NCBI GenBank assembly: GCA_947631155.1
Contig: CANRKG010000001.1
Location: 38,783-102,782, forward strand
Length of the DNA stretch: 64,000 nt
Direction of reading: 5' to 3'
From: an uncultured Bacilli bacterium
GTDB lineage: Bacteria > Bacillota_I > Bacilli_A > RF39 > UBA660
Under the pieces are notes generated by a model. The model had not been told where the DNA came from. It searched no databases and saw only the letters and a list, made by a program, of their open reading frames with translations. The position numbers and the translations under genes are program-made. Each line of letters opens with the position of its first letter. The first letter of the stretch is position 1. Shown here piece by piece: positions 60,019 through 64,000 of the stretch.

Positions 60019-60750
60019 ATGATTAATTTCATAATAGGTGAAGATGAAAAGATTATCAGAAAGGAAACTAAAAATGTAATAATTAGTCTTATGATGAATT
60101 ATGATATTGATTATAAGATTTATGAGTTTGATAGTTATAATGATGATTTTGAATTATTAGTAAAATCAGACAATGGTTTTAAGATATATCTATTAGACAT
60201 AAAGACTAAAAATAGTTCAGGTATTGATGCAGCTAGGATGATTAGAGAAAAATATGACGATTGGAATTCTGTAATTATATTAATAACTTCATATTTGGAG
60301 TATAAATATGAAGCGTTATGTAGTCGCTTATTTTTATTAGATTATATAAATAAATTGGATAATTGTAATAAAAAATTAAAAGAAGATTTGGTTATTGCGA
60401 TGAAACATTATGATAAAAAGTATAACACCTTGGATTATGAATATAATCATACTTATTATAAAATTGAATATAGACAAATTATTTATATTGAAAAAGAACC
60501 TGAAAGCAAAAGATGTTTAATTAAAACCAATGAAGGAACACAAGTTATACCAGGAACTTTAAATGACGTTTATAAGAAATTAGATGATAGGTTTCTAAAA
60601 GTTCATAAAAGTATGATAGTTAATATAAATCAAATAAGAAGATACGAAATAAGAAATAATAAGATAACTTTTAAAAATGGTGATTATACCCATCTAATAT
60701 CAAGGAATATGAAAAAGGAGTTGATAAAACGTGTCAGCGATTGTAGTTAA
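60019..60750 (+). CDS. AgrA-like LytTR-family response regulator
   Basis: Receiver (LLDIKTKNSSGIDAARMI) plus LytTR domain (YKIEYRQIIYIEKEPESKRCLIKT...FLKVHKSMIVNINQI); ATG 60019 with GGTGATAT upstream. Confidence 0.9.
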   Translation: MINFIIGEDEKIIRKETKNVIISLMMNYDIDYKIYEFDSYNDDFELLVKSDNGFKIYLLDIKTKNSSGIDAARMIREKYDDWNSVIILITSYLEYKYEALCSRLFLLDYINKLDNCNKKLKEDLVIAMKHYDKKYNTLDYEYNHTYYKIEYRQIIYIEKEPESKRCLIKTNEGTQVIPGTLNDVYKKLDDRFLKVHKSMIVNINQIRRYEIRNNKITFKNGDYTHLISRNMKKELIKRVSDCS

Positions 60751-62044
60751 TTTTATTTCATCAGCTGTTTTATCTATATCGGGCTTATTTATTGTAAAGG
60801 GAATGAATAATTGTAAAAATAACATTTTTTCAATTAGAACTATAATATTAATGGGATGTTTAATAATATTGCCAATGATAATACATGATATTCAATATAC
60901 ATATTTGTACAGTATTATAGTTTATTTAATAACTATTTTAACATATAAGTATGCACTAAATATTAGTTTTCCTAAAACAATTATTTCTAGTGCAATGTTA
61001 ATGTTATTTGTATCATTATTGGATTCTGTTATAAGTGGTATTGTAGTTTATTTTTTGAGTTTTGAAGAAGCAAGAGAAAATATATTTATTTGTTTATCAT
61101 CTAGCATAATAATTTCTGCGGTTCTGCTTATAATATTTCAATTGAAAAATATAAGAAACAAGTTTTGCAAATTTATTTTAGAAATAGAAAATAAAAGGTT
61201 AACTCATTTTATAATTTTTTTTGTGCTAATAATAATAGGAATCTGTATTTTATTTTATATAATAAGTAACAATTTTCAGCTAAATACAATTTTTACAACT
61301 AGTTTTTTAATATTAATTATATTTTATATGCTAGTTATAATATTAATTGCAGAGAAAAATAATTATGATAAACTATCAGACGAATATGATGGATTACTAG
61401 ATTATGTAAAAGTTTTTGAAGATTGGATTGAAACAGAACAATTAAACAGACATGAATACAAAAATCAATTAGCTGTATTAAGATGTATGACTAAAGAAAA
61501 GAAAGTAAAAGAAAAAATAGATAGTATTATTAATAATAATATAAATATTGATAGTGCAATTATTTCGCAGTTAAAATATTTACCTAAAGGTGGTTTTAAA
61601 GGATTGCTATATTATAAGATAGTGGTAGCACGAAACCAAAAAGTTAATATAGATGTTGATGTTAGTATTGATGTAAATAAAAAATTGAATAAACTAGATA
61701 AAGATAAATTGGATATTATTTCTAAATTGTTGGGTATATATTGTGATAATGCAATAGAAGCGGCCAAAGAAACTAGAAAAAAGATAGTATTAATAGAAAT
61801 TTATGAATATAATGACGTAATTCATATAGTGATCAGCAATACATATAATAAGAAAAAGGACATAAGTAAAAGAAACGAGAAAGGTGTATCAACTAAAGGT
61901 GAGGGTAGAGGTAATGGATTATATTTTGCTGCTAAACTAATAAATAAAAATAAATGGATTGAAGAAAAGCAAGATATAGTAGATAATTTTTATATTCAAA
62001 AGATATCTATATTAAATGAAACGAAAAGACTAAATAACAAATAA
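60731..62044 (+). CDS. AgrC-like GHKL sensor histidine kinase
   Basis: N-terminal multi-TM; RHEYKNQLAVLR H-box; YCDNAIEAAKE; GEGRGNGLYFA; overlaps agrA. Confidence 0.9.
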   Translation: MSAIVVNFISSAVLSISGLFIVKGMNNCKNNIFSIRTIILMGCLIILPMIIHDIQYTYLYSIIVYLITILTYKYALNISFPKTIISSAMLMLFVSLLDSVISGIVVYFLSFEEARENIFICLSSSIIISAVLLIIFQLKNIRNKFCKFILEIENKRLTHFIIFFVLIIIGICILFYIISNNFQLNTIFTTSFLILIIFYMLVIILIAEKNNYDKLSDEYDGLLDYVKVFEDWIETEQLNRHEYKNQLAVLRCMTKEKKVKEKIDSIINNNINIDSAIISQLKYLPKGGFKGLLYYKIVVARNQKVNIDVDVSIDVNKKLNKLDKDKLDIISKLLGIYCDNAIEAAKETRKKIVLIEIYEYNDVIHIVISNTYNKKKDISKRNEKGVSTKGEGRGNGLYFAAKLINKNKWIEEKQDIVDNFYIQKISILNETKRLNNK

Positions 62045-62100
62045 AAAACACTAAATATAGTAAATAATATGAGGTGATTACTATAAATAGTGTTTTTTAT
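62041..62100. terminator. Large bidirectional terminator between convergent agrC and agrD
   Basis: ATAAAAAACACTA (62041-62053) / TAGTGTTTTTTAT (62088-62100), inner ATAGTAA / TTACTAT. Confidence 0.85.
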
Positions 62101-62222
62101 TAATCTTTAAACGTTGCTTTTGTTTTTGGTTCATCCATTAAAAACCAAAAGCAACCCATACTAGCAGCACCACTAGCTAATAAAGCTATAGCACTAATAA
62201 AAGCAGCAAGTCTTTTTTTCAA
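62100..62222 (-). CDS. agrD: AgrD-like autoinducing peptide precursor (40 aa, TTG start), not in ORF track
   Basis: MKKRLAAFISAIALLASGAASMGCFWFLMDEPKTKATFKD; GAGAGGGTG RBS; 48 nt downstream of agrB. Confidence 0.9.
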   Translation of the reverse strand: MKKRLAAFISAIALLASGAASMGCFWFLMDEPKTKATFKD

Positions 62223-62270
62223 AATTGTCACCCTCTCTATTCTTGAATTTATGAAAAAGTGTAAAACCAC

Positions 62271-62864
62271 TTAATCAACAGATTTATAATTGTTATAAGG
62301 TTGATTTAAAACTTTATATGTTAAAGGATTAACAAAAATACTTTCGATTATAATTGCTAAAAATAACAATGTACTTAGTGTATTATTATTAATTAATAGG
62401 GCAATTAATAAGTAAACAATTGATAAAAAAGTTGTCATAATTTTTCTAAATAATTTCTTTTTTGTTTTTGGAAATGGTCTTTTTTCAGTGTCTGCAGGTG
62501 CAAACAAGAATAGTATTATTGTACAAATTATCCCTATAGATAAAAACCACAGTTTACTTATTTGAATATTTAAGAAAGCAAGTGGAAAAATAACAAAACA
62601 AATAGTAGAGAAAATTAAACATTCACTACTTTTTTTAGCGTGAACTCCAAATCCAAAAAATCTTAAAAAATTAAATAAAAGTAAAAGTAATATTACTTCT
62701 TTACAAATACCTAAAATAATACTTAAAATTAAAATTACAATTACTTTTGAAATAGTTAAATAAAGGCCTTCTAAACCATATTGTAATTTATTAAGGTCTT
62801 CTTCAGAATAATTGTTGTATTTTGAAATAAATTCTAATGATAAATTTAATATTGCCTTCTTCAA
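62271..62864 (-). CDS. agrB: AgrB-like accessory gene regulator peptidase
   Basis: FGFGVHAKKSSEC catalytic His/Cys spacing, LFAPADTEKRPFPK; TTG start with TAGGAGGT RBS. Confidence 0.94.
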   Translation of the reverse strand: MKKAILNLSLEFISKYNNYSEEDLNKLQYGLEGLYLTISKVIVILILSIILGICKEVILLLLLFNFLRFFGFGVHAKKSSECLIFSTICFVIFPLAFLNIQISKLWFLSIGIICTIILFLFAPADTEKRPFPKTKKKLFRKIMTTFLSIVYLLIALLINNNTLSTLLFLAIIIESIFVNPLTYKVLNQPYNNYKSVD

Positions 62865-62945
62865 ATTAACCTCCTATTACTTAGGATATTATCACTAATG
62901 ACAGGAAAAATATGGAAAATATTCAAAATGTATCAAAATGCAGTT

Positions 62946-63011
62946 ATTATAAATATTTTGTCGGAATTTGTATAATTTTTAACATTTAAATCCTTTAAGA
63001 TAACATTTAAA
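62946..63011 (-). promoter_or_regulatory. Candidate AgrA-activated promoter of agrBD with direct repeats
   Basis: TATAAT -10 on minus strand (62946-62951), weak -35, TAACATTTAAA repeated at 62980-62990 and 63001-63011. Confidence 0.55.
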
Positions 63012-63106
63012 AGAAAACTTATTTGTATTAATAATAAATTGTTAAAATTGAATCACTCGCCTAAAATACTAGGAGAGAAAAAGAGTTAAGAAGGAGAGGT
63101 CTAATC

Positions 63107-63325
63107 ATGATTGGAAGAGTTAAATGGTTCAATAATGAAAAAGGGTATGGATTTATTGAATACAAAGAGGACGAAGATATTTTTGTTCATTATTCTGCAA
63201 TTGAATCTGATGGTTATAAAACTTTGTCAGAAGGTCAATATGTAGAATTTACTCTAGTAGAAACTAGCAAAGGCTATCAAGCTTTAAATGTCAAGTTAGT
63301 AAAAGAACCTGCAGTTACAAAATAA
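63107..63325 (+). CDS. csp: Cold-shock domain protein
   Basis: [32 protein letters not shown]. Confidence 0.96.
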   Translation: MIGRVKWFNNEKGYGFIEYKEDEDIFVHYSAIESDGYKTLSEGQYVEFTLVETSKGYQALNVKLVKEPAVTK

Positions 63326-63340
63326 GTGGTTCTTTTTATT
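63301..63340 (+). terminator. Terminator overlapping csp 3' end
   Basis: AAAAGAACC...GGTTCTTTT. Confidence 0.65.
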
Positions 63341-63374
63341 TTACTATGTTATAATAATAATAGGAGGTGATATT

Positions 63375-63899
63375 ATGGAAATAGTTATTAGAGGAGACAA
63401 AATAAAAATAACAGAATCAATGCGAAACTATATTGAAACCAAAATAAAGAAACTAGATAAATATCTAGAAAATAGTGATAGTATTCGTGCTAATGTTGTT
63501 TGTAAAGTTAAAAATCATAATCAAATTATAGAGATAACTATCCCATTAAAATCATTTATTTTAAGATCAGAAGAATCTCAAGAAGATTTTTACGCAGCTG
63601 TTGATAAAGCATTAGATAAGTTAGAAAGGCAAATAAGAAAAAACAAGACGAGACTTATGGCAAAAAATGTCAAGACTTATGATTTTTCATTTTCCGAAAT
63701 AGAAGATTATGACGATAATGAAGAAAAAGTTATAAAAAGAAAAAAAATAGAAGTAAAACCTATGGATGAAGAAGAAGCAATAATTCAAATGGAACTTCTA
63801 AATCATCAATTCTATATGTATAAAGATAGTAATACAGATTCATATTCTGTTGTATATAAAAGAAAAGATGGAGGATATGGAATAATAGAGTCTGAATAA
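63375..63899 (+). CDS. hpf: Ribosome hibernation promoting factor (long form)
   Basis: MEIVIRGDKIKITESMRNYIETKIKKLDKYL and C-terminal IIQMELLNHQFYMYKDSNTDSYSVVYKRKDGGYGIIE. Confidence 0.93.
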   Translation: MEIVIRGDKIKITESMRNYIETKIKKLDKYLENSDSIRANVVCKVKNHNQIIEITIPLKSFILRSEESQEDFYAAVDKALDKLERQIRKNKTRLMAKNVKTYDFSFSEIEDYDDNEEKVIKRKKIEVKPMDEEEAIIQMELLNHQFYMYKDSNTDSYSVVYKRKDGGYGIIESE

Positions 63900-64000
63900 A
63901 AACTCAACTCATAATAGTAAGAAGCTTAAATGAAAAATTAAATTTCAGAAAATAATATTATATATAATTTGTAAGACTAAATTGGTAAAAATAGTAAAAA

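Noticed and set aside
1-64000. CRISPR arrays, tRNA/rRNA genes, prophage or complete IS elements
   Set aside because: Scanned by eye on both strands; no regularly spaced repeats, tRNA TPsiC-like arms, or transposase/integrase ORFs found. A tRNAscan-SE/ISfinder run would be decisive.

Overview
AT-rich, gene-dense chromosomal window from a Bacilli/Mycoplasmatota-like Firmicute (lineage is inference). It carries both prfA and a frameshifted prfB, so UGA should be a stop. Gene order is largely B. subtilis-like: mnmE-mnmG-rsmG-noc-parA-parB; ychF-rpsF-ssb-rpsR; rplI-dnaB; argS-rpoE; prfA-prmC; cysS-mrnC-rlmB-sigH; ftsEX; tilS-ftsH-dusB-lysS; murA-spoIIQ-spoIIID-mreB-tagO. Sporulation genes (spoIIR, spoIIQ, spoIIID, sigH-like) are present. 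No tRNA, rRNA, CRISPR array, prophage or intact transposase was seen. The most interesting locus is a complete split agr-type peptide quorum-sensing system at 59.9-63.0 kb. agrA-agrC (+) converge on agrB-agrD (-). The 40-aa agrD (TTG start) is missing from the ORF track, and the agrB upstream region has two 11-bp direct repeats at 21-bp spacing. Other points of interest: two paralogous proteins with a 42-aa DFTGSKGAxINPQ repeat inserted into conserved synteny; an FtsH with a Rho_N/SAP-like C-terminal tail; a Noc with a long acidic linker; a likely catalytically dead SGNH protein; a SpoIIQ with a degenerate M23 site; a structured minus-strand intergenic RNA candidate upstream of prfB; and terminator hairpins that overlap the 3' ends of coding regions.
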